NCBI RefSeq assembly: GCF_900070325.1
Contig: NZ_LN879430.1
Span: forward strand, 2,225,379 to 2,289,378
Reading direction: 5' to 3'
Origin: Herbinix luporum
GTDB lineage: Bacteria; Bacillota; Clostridia; Lachnospirales; Lachnospiraceae
DNA length: 64,000 nucleotides
Shown: in pieces, positions 29,547 to 39,048 of the stretch
Layout of the letters: each line of letters begins with the position of its first letter
How positions within the stretch are numbered: the stretch's first letter is position 1
Position numbers and translations under genes: made by a program
Notes under the pieces: generated by a model
Seen by the model: only the letters and a program-made list of their open reading frames with translations
What the model was told of the DNA's origin: nothing
The model's database searches: none

Positions 29547-29622
29547 AAAACCCCCGTATATCTTATCTATATATTTATTAATCTTTTATCCTATTTATAT
29601 TTTTATAAAATAATTAATAAAT

Positions 29623-30165
29623 CTAAGGCAAGCATACATGAAATATCTCTGTATAAGTAAGCCTGCCGTTTATATGTTCTGATTTCATAAGGCTGATTTT
29701 TTGAACCTTTTGACTTAAATTTACTATTAAAGAAGCAAGCTCATCATCCCTAAAGCCACCGGCAAATCTTACTCTTCTTGCCAATGTAATATGCGGCTTA
29801 TACTCTCTGTTTTCCAAATCAAACCCTGCTGACTTAAGCCTATTTGTCAATTCCTTTTGTATACCCAGTAAATTCTCTTCCCTTTTTACACCTATAAAGC
29901 AGATATCTCCATCCCTACGGCTAAATCTTCCAAAACCACCGATTGAAAGATTAAAACTCTTTATATTGGCAGCAAAAACCGCCTCTTCCATTGCTTCTTT
30001 TACAAGCTCAATCTTCTTTGTTTCACCTATAAAATTCAATGTAAGATGAAGATTATCTTTAGCTGTAAAACTTCCTTTTATAACATTAAAACTTAATTTC
30101 TCCATGGCTTCCCACAAAGAATCCTTAATCTGATCCTCAAAAGTTATAGCTGTAAAAAGTCTCAA
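29623..30165 (-). CDS. thpR: RNA 2',3'-cyclic phosphodiesterase (2H family)
   Basis: A 180-residue two-histidine phosphoesterase. Both catalytic HxTx motifs are present: LHLTLNFIGE (about 43-52) and PHITLARRV (about 124-132), in the duplicated 2H fold. ThpR/LigT enzymes open 2',3'-cyclic phosphates on RNA to 2'-phosphate; the biological substrate is not settled. It begins MRLFTAITFEDQI, a normal start. It lies 76 nt upstream of the ABC exporter operon on the same strand and could be cotranscribed, though that link is not conserved to my knowledge. Confidence 0.85.
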   Translation of the reverse strand: MRLFTAITFEDQIKDSLWEAMEKLSFNVIKGSFTAKDNLHLTLNFIGETKKIELVKEAMEEAVFAANIKSFNLSIGGFGRFSRRDGDICFIGVKREENLLGIQKELTNRLKSAGFDLENREYKPHITLARRVRFAGGFRDDELASLIVNLSQKVQKISLMKSEHINGRLTYTEIFHVCLP

Positions 30166-30282
30166 CTATGCCACCAACCTTTAATGAAGTCTCTACAAAA
30201 TTCTACTTTACCATAATATATGAATTTTGTACATCTTTCAATCATTTTAAGCTACTTATTGTGTTTTCATATAAAAGCTCAA

Positions 30283-30311
30283 TTGAAAAATACTTTCATA
30301 AAGTCTATAAT
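30283..30311 (+). promoter_or_regulatory. Promoter of msrC
   Basis: TTGAAA (30283-30288), 17-bp spacer, TATAAT (30306-30311), about 55 bp before the start codon. Confidence 0.75.
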
Positions 30312-30364
30312 CAGAATTAAGTATTGTAAAAGATCTAATATAATAGATATCAAGGAGAAGCCAT

Positions 30365-30868
30365 ATGAGTAATTTTAATGAAGAAATAAAATATCCTGAA
30401 AACAAAGAGGAAAGTTATAAGTTAATTCATAAGCAATTAGAAGCCTTACTTGAAAATGAAACCCATCTAATTCCTAATCTTAGTAATTCTTCTGCCTTAC
30501 TAAAACTTGCCTTACCAAAAACCAACTGGGTGGGATTTTATCTCCTAAAGAATAATGAACTGCTGCTTGGACCCTTTCAAGGTAAACCGGCCTGTGTCCA
30601 TATTCCCATAGGAAAAGGCGTATGTGGAACCGCTGTAGCTAGTGGCAAAGCTCAAGTAGTTTACGATGTCCATGCTTTTCCCGGGCATATTGCCTGCGAC
30701 AGCGAATCTAAGTCAGAAATAGTTATACCAATATATTCAGAGGGTCGTATTGTAGCTGTACTGGATATTGACAGTCCCGTAATTGGACGTTTTGATGAGG
30801 AAGATTTAAAAGGCCTAAGTCAAGTTGTCCATATCCTTGAGACAAGCTGTAACTGGGATCAAGTTTAA
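30365..30868 (+). CDS. msrC: Free methionine-(R)-sulfoxide reductase, GAF domain
   Basis: Reduces free L-methionine (R)-sulfoxide to methionine; cytoplasmic. The 167 residues are a single GAF domain. The three functional cysteines of the fRMsr/YebR family are seen in GKPACVHIP, KGVCGTAV and GHIACDSESKSEIVIP, the last being the catalytic Cys in the family signature. Single gene with its own promoter and terminator. AAGGAG lies 7-8 nt before the ATG. Confidence 0.9.
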   Translation: MSNFNEEIKYPENKEESYKLIHKQLEALLENETHLIPNLSNSSALLKLALPKTNWVGFYLLKNNELLLGPFQGKPACVHIPIGKGVCGTAVASGKAQVVYDVHAFPGHIACDSESKSEIVIPIYSEGRIVAVLDIDSPVIGRFDEEDLKGLSQVVHILETSCNWDQV

Positions 30869-30892
30869 ACATAAATCCACCCTTAAAGACAA

Positions 30893-30948
30893 ATGAACCG
30901 ACTTCCCATTGGTTAGATTTTTGGTCTAACTTCCGGGAGTCGGTTCAT
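30893..30948. terminator. Hairpin between convergent msrC and the AroK-like gene
   Basis: ATGAACCGACT (30893-30903) pairs with AGTCGGTTCAT (30938-30948), with an inner GTTAGA/TCTAAC helix. Likely bidirectional. Confidence 0.7.
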
Positions 30949-30968
30949 ACTTCCTAAGTTCTTCGGGT

Positions 30969-31000
30969 GTTTAAACTTTTAAACTTTTAAACTTTTAAAC
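30969..31000. repeat. 8-bp tandem repeat at the end of the AroK-like gene
   Basis: The octamer TTTTAAAC occurs four times in a row (the first copy is TTTAAAC) and runs into the last codons and stop of the AroK-like gene. Replication slippage here would only change the sequence beyond the stop. Confidence 0.85.
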
Positions 31001-31478
31001 TAATACTTTCCATTAGCTCTTCTATGCCCAGCCCTTCGGCATCCACTATAATATGGGCATATTTTTCATAAAGGGGACATCTCTCTAAATATAAATCATA
31101 CAAAGTCTGTCCCTCACTGAGAACTACTCCTCTTTGCCTTATATTGCCTAGCCTTTTACGAATAGTATCATAACTAAGCTTGATATAAACTACCTTAGAT
31201 GTCCTACGAAAATGTTCCATGGCCTCAGTACAATAAACTACACTGCCTCCTGTGGCTATTACTGTATTATCCACAGAAATATCTCTATTAACTTGATTTT
31301 CTATGGCAAGATATCCTTGCTGACCCTCTTTTTCAATAATATCTTTAAGAAGTAAACCTTCCTGCTTTTGAATTAGAAGATCTGAATCGATAAAATTCAT
31401 TCCCAGTACTTTAGCCAAAATGACACCTACAGTGCTTTTACCTGCACCGGGCATCCCGATTAATACGATGTTATCCAT
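30987..31478 (-). CDS. aroK: Shikimate kinase family protein
   Basis: A 163-residue P-loop kinase of the AroK fold: Walker A GMPGAGKSTVG (8-18), DSD at about 33, LID region NIRQRGVVL and substrate-side ERCPLYEKYA. By family it would phosphorylate shikimate in the chorismate pathway. Two positions are unusual: the shikimate-binding FRxxE is YLAIE, and the GGG loop is GGS. Similar variants are annotated as shikimate kinases in related clostridia, but the changed Arg leaves room for another substrate. No other aro gene is nearby. It starts 31 nt before the CBS gene ends on the same strand order. Confidence 0.65.
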   Translation of the reverse strand: MDNIVLIGMPGAGKSTVGVILAKVLGMNFIDSDLLIQKQEGLLLKDIIEKEGQQGYLAIENQVNRDISVDNTVIATGGSVVYCTEAMEHFRRTSKVVYIKLSYDTIRKRLGNIRQRGVVLSEGQTLYDLYLERCPLYEKYAHIIVDAEGLGIEELMESISLKV

Positions 31479-31508
31479 ACTTGTAGCCCTTTCCTTTTTA
31501 CTGATATC

Positions 31509-31958
31509 TTAACCTTGTAAGGCACCATACTTTATATCAGCATTACTTAATCTGGAATTAATATACCTCATAATATCACTTCTGGTAATTATGCCGATAA
31601 AATAATCTCTGTCATCGACTACAGGTATAAAATTCTGATCCATAGCCCTAATCAACATCTCATCCATATTGGCAGTAATTCTCACACTGGGATTCTTCCC
31701 TTTCTTTAAAACATCCTTAATCTTAACATCTTCTATACTTTTAATATTAATCTTATGTAGCTCTTCCTTTTGGTCATCTACTAGATACCAAAGAAAATCT
31801 CCTTCACTTATGGTTCCGATATATTTATTGTCTGCGGACAGAACCGGTATTGCAGTATAACCGTGATTGCGCATCTTTTCCAATCCCTGCCGCAGTGTAA
31901 AATCTTCAAAAAGATAAGCCACTTCACCCTTGGTTTTTAAAAAATATGCAATATTCAT
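31509..31958 (-). CDS. CBS-domain pair protein
   Basis: A 149-residue stand-alone protein made of two CBS motifs (about 15-65 and 85-137), the second ending VDDRDYFIGIITRSDIMRYI. CBS pairs bind adenosyl nucleotides and act as energy or ligand sensors; nothing shows which partner it controls. It resembles the CbpB/DarB type that binds cyclic-di-AMP by size, but I cannot confirm that. It lies 30 nt upstream of the AroK-like gene on the same strand, so they are likely cotranscribed. Confidence 0.8.
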   Translation of the reverse strand: MNIAYFLKTKGEVAYLFEDFTLRQGLEKMRNHGYTAIPVLSADNKYIGTISEGDFLWYLVDDQKEELHKINIKSIEDVKIKDVLKKGKNPSVRITANMDEMLIRAMDQNFIPVVDDRDYFIGIITRSDIMRYINSRLSNADIKYGALQG

Positions 31959-32048
31959 TGCCTTAACTCCCTTTGTGTTTTTAAAATAACTTTACATATA
32001 CAGTATATCATATTTTACGAGTTAAGGGTATGGGTATTCATAGGAAGC

Positions 32049-33584
<1,536 letters not shown>

Positions 33585-33592
33585 TTATTTGA

Positions 33593-33621
33593 ACTATAAT
33601 AATTTTGCCCCTTAAAGTCAA
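33593..33621 (-). promoter_or_regulatory. Promoter of abfA
   Basis: Minus-strand TTGACT (33621-33616), 17-bp spacer, TATAGT (33598-33593). No obvious operator is visible around it. Confidence 0.65.
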
Positions 33622-33821
33622 TGTATTTTTCTCTATAAAATTCGCCATATCCTATTTCATTTAAATTTCAGTAAACTTCATAGTTGGTGCTTCTTAACCA
33701 AATCCCAAATATCTTACATTTTTATTTTTGATTCGACATTTTTCTGCACATTTTTCATTTAACTGAATAATATATAGTGGAAGCTCAATAAAGCATCCTT
33801 AAAATAAATGGAGGTGAAATA

Positions 33822-34625
33822 ATGGATAATTATAGTGCAACCGTTATTAGTTCAGAAGCCTACGCAAGTAAATGCGATAGGGATTGTGATGCTGCTGTTC
33901 TTAAAGCAGATACCTTACCAAAAGCTGATAATCATCCATGGCCAGGTGGGGATTTTAAGATACCAAGAATTCTTTCTGAGTTTGTAATCCAGATTGACTC
34001 CGAATCAAAGATAAGGCTTAATGAACCTGCTTATGAAATTAAAAGAATCGAAAAACAAGTATTCCTAACACAATGCAGGTATATTCCTACCACAGATAAG
34101 GTATTTATTGAAGGATATATCAGAAAAAATATTGAATATGCCGCAAGAACTTGCTCAAAGAATAACAGTATTGCCGGAACCATAAAAGATACTACTGTCC
34201 ATGTTCCTTTTAAGGTTTACACCAAGGTAGATTTCCATGGTGCAAAACCTCAAATTATACCAAATCCGCCTTCATTAACAGCCAGATATTTCGATCAAAA
34301 GAGAATGGGCAAAGATATCAGAGAAGCTGATAGATCTAATGTTGAAATATTCAACGAGCCTGTTTTTTGTGAACTGGAATGGGCTGCCGTATATGATGCG
34401 GATATTAACGACAAAGGAAGACCTATAGATCATTTGCTTAACGAAGAGGAATTCAAAGAATTTACAGATAAATCAGTTATTTATCTCTGTATTAAATTAT
34501 TACAAAAGCAACAGGTATGCTGGCCATTCCCTATTAAGGATGACGGAAAAAAGAAACCTTATCCTCAAAACACCGATTGGAAAACACCGGAATACCCTAA
34601 AAAGAAGCCAGACATTATATTCTAA
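33822..34625 (+). CDS. CsxC-family protein, probable spore-surface component
   Basis: A 267-residue protein without signal peptide or membrane helix. The segment LNEPAYEIKRIEKQVFLTQC, then KVFIEGYIRKNIEYA and TTVHVPF, matches my recollection of the CsxC family first described from the Clostridium sporogenes exosporium. It has a Cys-rich start (Cys18, Cys22) and a Pro/Lys-rich tail. A sporulation (sigma-E/K-like) promoter might be GAATAATATA near 33763, but this is weak. It has its own terminator. Role in the spore coat is inferred from the family only. Confidence 0.6.
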   Translation: MDNYSATVISSEAYASKCDRDCDAAVLKADTLPKADNHPWPGGDFKIPRILSEFVIQIDSESKIRLNEPAYEIKRIEKQVFLTQCRYIPTTDKVFIEGYIRKNIEYAARTCSKNNSIAGTIKDTTVHVPFKVYTKVDFHGAKPQIIPNPPSLTARYFDQKRMGKDIREADRSNVEIFNEPVFCELEWAAVYDADINDKGRPIDHLLNEEEFKEFTDKSVIYLCIKLLQKQQVCWPFPIKDDGKKKPYPQNTDWKTPEYPKKKPDIIF

Positions 34626-34663
34626 AAGCTAAATTACTTTGACTTTTTAATTAGCTAAAAAGC

Positions 34664-34695
34664 CGGTTCTATGTCATCTAAATGACATAGAACCG
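34664..34695 (+). terminator. Terminator of the CsxC-family gene
   Basis: CGGTTCTATGTCAT and ATGACATAGAACCG pair perfectly (14 bp) over a CTAA loop, followed by CATTTTATT. Confidence 0.85.
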
Positions 34696-34780
34696 CATTT
34701 TATTAATCATTTTCTATACTTTTTTATCATTTCTGTAACAATTTCATGTCGATTTTAACATAATATTAACATATTTTGTA

Positions 34781-34810
34781 TTGACATCCAACGTTTACAT
34801 AATTTACAAT
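34781..34810 (+). promoter_or_regulatory. Promoter of the Trp-hexapeptide repeat gene
   Basis: TTGACA (34781-34786), 18-bp spacer, TACAAT (34805-34810). Transcription would begin near 34817, which puts the in-frame ATG at 34819 too close to the transcript end and supports the start at 34870. A sigma-A-type promoter suggests vegetative expression. Confidence 0.65.
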
Positions 34811-34869
34811 ATACACGGATGTATTTTTTAGACAAGGGTCCAAGCAATTATTATGAAAAGGTGGTCAAG

Positions 34870-35958
34870 ATGATGAGAAAATTAACAAAAGCTAATAAAG
34901 TATTTCTTGTATTTGCCTTAACATTATTGTTATCTGCAAATCCTTTAAATACCGTTTCCGCTTGTAAAGGTACTACTGCAAATTATACAAAGGATACTAA
35001 AAAATCATACAACTATAAACAACCGGTATTTAGTGCCTATCGTACTAAAGATAGTGTTTGGAGTGCAAACACCCGTATCGAGGCAAATTTGGTAGTAGGG
35101 GTTTCTATTTACTATCAAGTAGGATTTGCAACATCATGTTCGGCTACTACAAAAAACAAATTTGAGGCATCAGGTGGATTTAAATATACAAAAAGTAACA
35201 AATCTGAAACAGAAAAAGATTCTTCTACCAAAGTTAATCATGAAAAGCAAGTAAAAAAAGAGACAAATATCTGCGAAAATAAAAAGGACACTAAAAGCGA
35301 AACTATCAATAAAAAGACAACTACTAAGGAAAACATCTGTAAAGACAAGAAACACAACACAAACACAAAGGATTCTGATAAAACATATGATAAATCATGG
35401 CATGGCTTTTTAAAAGGTGATGGATCCTTTAAGTGTGATGGATCTTTTAAGTGGGAAGACTTCTTTAATTGGGACGGTTCCTTTAAGTGGGAAGAATGTT
35501 ATAAGTGGGGAGACTCCTTTAATTGGGATGAATTCTTTAAATGGTGCGAATCCTTTAAATGGGATGAGAACTATAAGTGGGACAACTCCTTTAAGTGGGA
35601 TAAATGCTATAATTGGGGAGACTCCTTTAAATGGGATAAGAACTATAATTGGGGTGACTCCTTTAAATGGCAATGGGATTGCTCCTTTAAGTGGGATGGC
35701 TCTAATAGTAGCAATTGGAGTAATTGGAATAATTGCTGGTGGAATTTTGACAACTCTAACCAACAAAACAATAGCGGTAAATCAGACAATAACACTAAAA
35801 ACAATAACACTAAAAACAATAACACTAAGGACAATACCACTAAGAACAACAACACTAAGAACAACAACACTAAGAACAACAACACTAAAGACAATACTAC
35901 TAAGAATAATAACAATTCCAACTATAACAATGGAACTGGCAACTATCAAGGTAAGTAA
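34870..35958 (+). CDS. Secreted repeat protein with Trp-ending hexapeptides and Thr-Lys-Asn tail
   Basis: I do not recognise this 362-residue protein. Residues 1-31 form a signal peptide (MMRKLTKANKVFLVFALTLL, then PLNTVSAC). VSAC could be a lipobox or a normal cleavage site before Cys. A region of about 80 residues (KQPVFSAYRTKDSVW...) is followed by a Lys/Thr/Glu-rich linker. Then come 15 hexapeptides of the form x-x-[SFCN]-[FY]-[KN]-W, a Trp/Asn stretch, and eight pentapeptides [ND]-N-[NT]-T-K. Composition is extreme: no long hydrophobic core, regular aromatic pairs and scattered Cys. The neighbour upstream is the CsxC-family gene, which may hint at the cell or spore surface. Translation starts at ATG 34870 behind AAGGTGG. 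Confidence 0.75.
   Translation: MMRKLTKANKVFLVFALTLLLSANPLNTVSACKGTTANYTKDTKKSYNYKQPVFSAYRTKDSVWSANTRIEANLVVGVSIYYQVGFATSCSATTKNKFEASGGFKYTKSNKSETEKDSSTKVNHEKQVKKETNICENKKDTKSETINKKTTTKENICKDKKHNTNTKDSDKTYDKSWHGFLKGDGSFKCDGSFKWEDFFNWDGSFKWEECYKWGDSFNWDEFFKWCESFKWDENYKWDNSFKWDKCYNWGDSFKWDKNYNWGDSFKWQWDCSFKWDGSNSSNWSNWNNCWWNFDNSNQQNNSGKSDNNTKNNNTKNNNTKDNTTKNNNTKNNNTKNNNTKDNTTKNNNNSNYNNGTGNYQGK
35419..35694 (+). repeat. 18-bp minisatellite encoding 15 Trp hexapeptides
   Basis: Fourteen consecutive 18-bp units from 35419 to 35670, a 6-bp CAATGG insertion, and a fifteenth unit at 35677-35694. Each unit ends in TGG (Trp), except the first, which ends in TGT. Two unit types alternate in part: one with Ser-Phe and one with Tyr, Phe or Asn variants. 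Aromatic and Trp codons are kept while the outer two residues vary, which suggests selection on the protein. Confidence 0.92.
35785..35904 (+). repeat. 15-bp repeats encoding [ND]-N-[NT]-T-K
   Basis: Eight 15-bp units code for Asn/Thr/Lys pentapeptides. There is a higher-order pattern of two or three NNNTK units then DNTTK, seen twice. Probably a flexible hydrophilic tail. Confidence 0.9.
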
Positions 35959-36060
35959 AAAAAATCGTTGTAGGGTACATAATGATACTCATTGGTCATA
36001 TACCCTTGTCTAAAAAATTCATAAAGGCCGTTAATGATTTGTAAATTTACAATCAAAAAC

Positions 36061-36079
36061 AAGACTGAAAAGTCTTTTT
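36061..36079 (+). terminator. Terminator of the repeat-protein gene
   Basis: AAGACT-GAAA-AGTCTT followed by TTTATA; a short stem with a stable GAAA loop and T-tract. Confidence 0.6.
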
Positions 36080-36089
36080 ATATAAATAA

Positions 36090-36118
36090 GGGGTAGGATT
36101 AATTAAAAATCCTACCCC
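36090..36118. terminator. Bidirectional terminator before the FNT gene end
   Basis: GGGGTAGGATT (36090-36100) and AATCCTACCCC (36108-36118) form an 11-bp stem. TATTTTTG follows on the plus strand, TTATTTAT on the minus strand. Confidence 0.8.
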
Positions 36119-36126
36119 TATTTTTG

Positions 36127-36882
36127 TTAAGATTTAAATGTAATATAGTTGGCTCCGGCAACAATAATACCGCCCCCAACAAAATTTCCAAGTGCAGACA
36201 CTGACAAATTATATAATATCTCTAATAAGCTAATGTCAGCTCCTGCAAAATATGCGGTAAATAAATAATACATATTTGCTACTACGTGTTCTGTTCCCGA
36301 AAGTACAAATACTGTAATTGCCAACCACAAAACCACAATCTTAGCAATTTCATCACGGCAGCTATAGGCCATACATATGGCCGTACATACAATAATATTA
36401 CATAGTATAGAACTTACCAATAACTGGCCTAAGGGCATATGTATCTTAATTAAAGCTTTTTCAAATACCAATCCCATAATCTTTTCATCAAAAATACCTG
36501 ATGTATTAGTTAGGACGGAAATAAATACGGCTCCCATTAAATTACCAAGTAAAACAATGGCAAGGATTTTTAATATTTTATACAGCCTTGTGTTACCTGC
36601 ATAAAAAGATGTTATTATCAGACATCCACTGGTAAAAAGCTCAGTCTGCAGCTGCAGTATTGCTATTATACCCATAGGAAAAACCAGTGCCCCAAAAAAT
36701 GCTGCTAACCCTGGATCTGCTATAGTTGCTGCTAACTTAAAATATCCTATAGCCCCTATGGCTATATAAGCTCCCGCCAAAATTCCTTGTACTATTAATT
36801 TTAACTGGGATTTACCTTCCTTGTCTTTACTAAGATTTAAGATGTAATCTGTAAGAGCCTTCGGCCCTGATTTTTGTTGCAT
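36127..36882 (-). CDS. Formate/nitrite transporter family channel
   Basis: Integral membrane protein of 251 residues with six to seven helices and the two internal repeats of the FNT family. The pore segment GTEHVVANMYY carries the central His of FocA/NirC channels, and QTELFTSGC is the matching first-repeat loop. It would move formate, nitrite, hydrosulfide or a similar small anion; in a fermenting anaerobe formate is a reasonable guess. I start at the second Met (MQQKSG) because AAAGGA lies about 9 nt before it; a start 6 codons earlier has no good site. Confidence 0.85.
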   Translation of the reverse strand: MQQKSGPKALTDYILNLSKDKEGKSQLKLIVQGILAGAYIAIGAIGYFKLAATIADPGLAAFFGALVFPMGIIAILQLQTELFTSGCLIITSFYAGNTRLYKILKILAIVLLGNLMGAVFISVLTNTSGIFDEKIMGLVFEKALIKIHMPLGQLLVSSILCNIIVCTAICMAYSCRDEIAKIVVLWLAITVFVLSGTEHVVANMYYLFTAYFAGADISLLEILYNLSVSALGNFVGGGIIVAGANYITFKS

Positions 36883-37203
36883 ATGTAAGTATCCTTTCAT
36901 TTGGTCATCTTATATATTAAGGCCTATATTAAAGCTTTAGCCCAGAAATACATAGTATCATAAAAAGGATTATTTTTAAAGTACTCTTTAAATCCAAGTT
37001 TTCTCTTATTATTCAGGATGTTTTAATAAACACCGGGTAAATTTCTTTAAATATTCTTTATAGCATTTGGACTTTATCTGTTGACATTGTTGCTAACATA
37101 ATTTACAATGTTGCAAATGCATTTTTATACATTATTGTCCATATATTGACTATGGTCCCTTGTTATAAAAATCATAATCTAAATTTTAGATAGGAAGTAA
37201 TAT

Positions 37204-37435
37204 ATGATAAAAAGTAGCTATAGCCATAATACTTGCATTTATAGCTCTAATTATATATTCACAATTTATTAGGCTGGTTATTATACAAACTAAGGAAGTG
37301 AAATGCATTACCTAGGATGCAACATATGAAGGAATAAAGGCTCAAGCAGAGATTATTAATAGCATTATTTTTGTTAAGTATACCTGTACTAAAAAGATTA
37401 AAAAATATGAATGTTGTTTTACTATTAAAAGGTGA
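37204..37435 (+). pseudogene. Possible frameshifted small membrane-protein gene
   Basis: The 36.9-37.5 kb gap has no intact gene. From an ATG at 37204 (with GGAAG upstream), moving between frames gives MIK, then VAIAIILAFIALIIYSQFIR and LVIIQTKEVKCIT, then after a second shift DATYEGIKAQAEIINSIIF. This reads like a membrane anchor plus a short outer domain broken by one frameshift near 37212 and another near 37313. The family is not recognised, so this is a hypothesis. Confidence 0.3.
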
Positions 37436-37486
37436 TGCATAATAGTTTATACATATTGTAATAACATCGGGTATAAGCTAGGTAAT

Positions 37487-37517
37487 AAAAAATGACCATA
37501 TATAATGGTCATTTTTT
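37487..37517. terminator. Bidirectional terminator
   Basis: AAAAAATGACCAT (37487-37499) and ATGGTCATTTTTT (37505-37517) pair perfectly, with A/T-runs giving T-tracts in both directions. Confidence 0.85.
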
Positions 37518-37539
37518 ATCTTTATAAAATTCCTGCTAT

Positions 37540-38055
37540 TTACATAATTCCTGCGGCATATTTCTCATTTGCTTCTTTAGCTCTTTGCTTTTTAGCTTTC
37601 CAGTCAGAGATTCTACCTTGATTTGATGATACACCCAGTATAATTAGCAAGAATAATCCGGTTGTAATTTCTCTAACAGTAGTAGAGAAACCTACTGCAA
37701 TTAGACCGGTGTTTAACATCTTCATTGTAATTGCCTGTCCGATACGTTCTTCTAATTCAGTATCAAAGGTAGCTCCCCTTAACATAGAAACGGGAAAACA
37801 GGTGCTTTTACCTGTACCACATACAACCCCTCTTGGACCATCACAAAAAAGCATGGGATCAAGTCCAACCTCTTCAATCCCTCCAGCAGGATAAGGAATA
37901 TAGTTATAATGTTTGCCCCCATTCATATCCTGAAGCATTTCTTCCAAACTAACTGTTCCACTCATTAAATGTACCTTTTGCTCTAAGGATAGTTTATCTA
38001 CTATCTCCTTAGCCTTGTCAGTATAACTAAGACGGTAATTTTTTGTGCATTTCAT
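37540..38055 (-). pseudogene. In-frame fusion of a GH3 beta-glucosidase N-terminus and a sugar ABC permease C-terminus
   Basis: The 171-codon frame is a chimera. Residues 1 to about 109 are the start of a GH3 beta-glucosidase (LSLEQKVHLMSG, FCDGPRGVVCGTGKSTCFP, GATFDTELEERIGQAI). The rest (MLNTGLIAVGFSTTVREITT, then GLFLLIILGVSSNQGRISDW) looks like the last helix and tail of an RbsC/XylH-type permease. No active site or transport core remains. The junction near 37728 is best explained by an in-frame deletion. An AGGAG-type site and ATG remain, so a short peptide may still be made. Confidence 0.65.
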
Positions 38056-38087
38056 ATAAACCCTCTCCTTTTCTTTGTTATGGTTAA

Positions 38088-38900
38088 CTATGTATAATAT
38101 TTTAATAATTGTATTGCTTCCCTTTTGTTAAAATCTAAATACCCTTGTATTTTTTTATTTTTTTCTATAGGACGACCATTTTGCTTATACTCTGTAGGTG
38201 TCATGCCAGTTTCCTTCTTATATATTCGATAAAAAGTCTTACAATTTCCAAATCCACTTTCACATGCAATTACACTAATTGGTTTATCTGTGGTCGTAAG
38301 TAAATATTGAGCCCTTTCTAATTTTGTATTTACTATCAGCTCTTTCAAAGTTAAATTAGTATGGGATTTTAAAAATCTATATAGGGTTTTTTCACTCATC
38401 CCAATATAATGACACAATCTTTCGGTTATATTATCTTCCAAATAGTGCTGTTCAACATACTCAATGATTTTTAATAAAACATCTGATTCCTCTTCTAAAA
38501 CCGACTTATTAGCATATTGCCTGATATCATAATGAACATATTCAAACAAATCTGCTACCAGTGCATATAAAAGCGCCTGCATTCGATATAAATTAGCTAT
38601 GGACTTCCCATCAGATTCTAGACCTATTCGTGCCACGGTATTTATAAACTTGCAATATGGCGCTTTTGGTTTCAACTTCTCCTTAACACTATTTAAATAG
38701 AAACGGTAGACCTGATTTTTATCCTGCCAATTTTCAAATAGGGCTTTATTTAACTGAATAAATAAGCATATATTGTCTTGATTGGTCTTTTGCAAACCGT
38801 GTACCACTTTTGAATTAACCAATACAATATTTCCTTGATTCACTATGTATGTTTCTGGCCATATGCTCAAACAAACTGTGCATATTCCACAAAAACACAA
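38088..38900 (-). pseudogene. AraC-family regulator lacking its N-terminus
   Basis: The C-terminal two helix-turn-helix motifs are intact (LCHYIGMSEKTLYRFLKSHT and ISVIACESGFGNCKTFYRIY, then KKETGMTPTEYKQ). The N-terminal sugar-binding cupin is cut: homology begins only at YIVNQGNIVLVNSKVVHG, the middle of the domain. The frame has no good start codon or ribosome-binding site, and immediately upstream sits the terminator of the XRE gene (38898-38938). It is probably the broken regulator of the lost GH3 sugar locus next to it. Confidence 0.6.
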
Positions 38901-38938
38901 AGACCATCCAATGGGATAATCCCATTGGATGGTCTTTG
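38898..38938 (-). terminator. 41-bp near-perfect palindrome, terminator of the XRE gene
   Basis: Twenty-base arms beginning CAAAGACCATCCAATGGGAT flank one central base. On the minus strand the stem is followed by TGTTTTTGT. It lies about 110 bp after the XRE stop and exactly at the truncated edge of the AraC remnant. Confidence 0.75.
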
Positions 38939-39048
38939 TACCTTCTATATTAATAGGCAGTCCATAAGCTAATTACCATACATCATGAAATCATAATGTT
39001 TTTATCATGTAGTGATTATCACGATATTTATTATCATGATATTATCTA

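Noticed and set aside
35410..36013. Long frames in other phases across the repeat gene
   Set aside because: They are by-products of the 18-bp and 15-bp repeats, which keep all frames open. Only the phase with a signal peptide and Trp codons is convincing.
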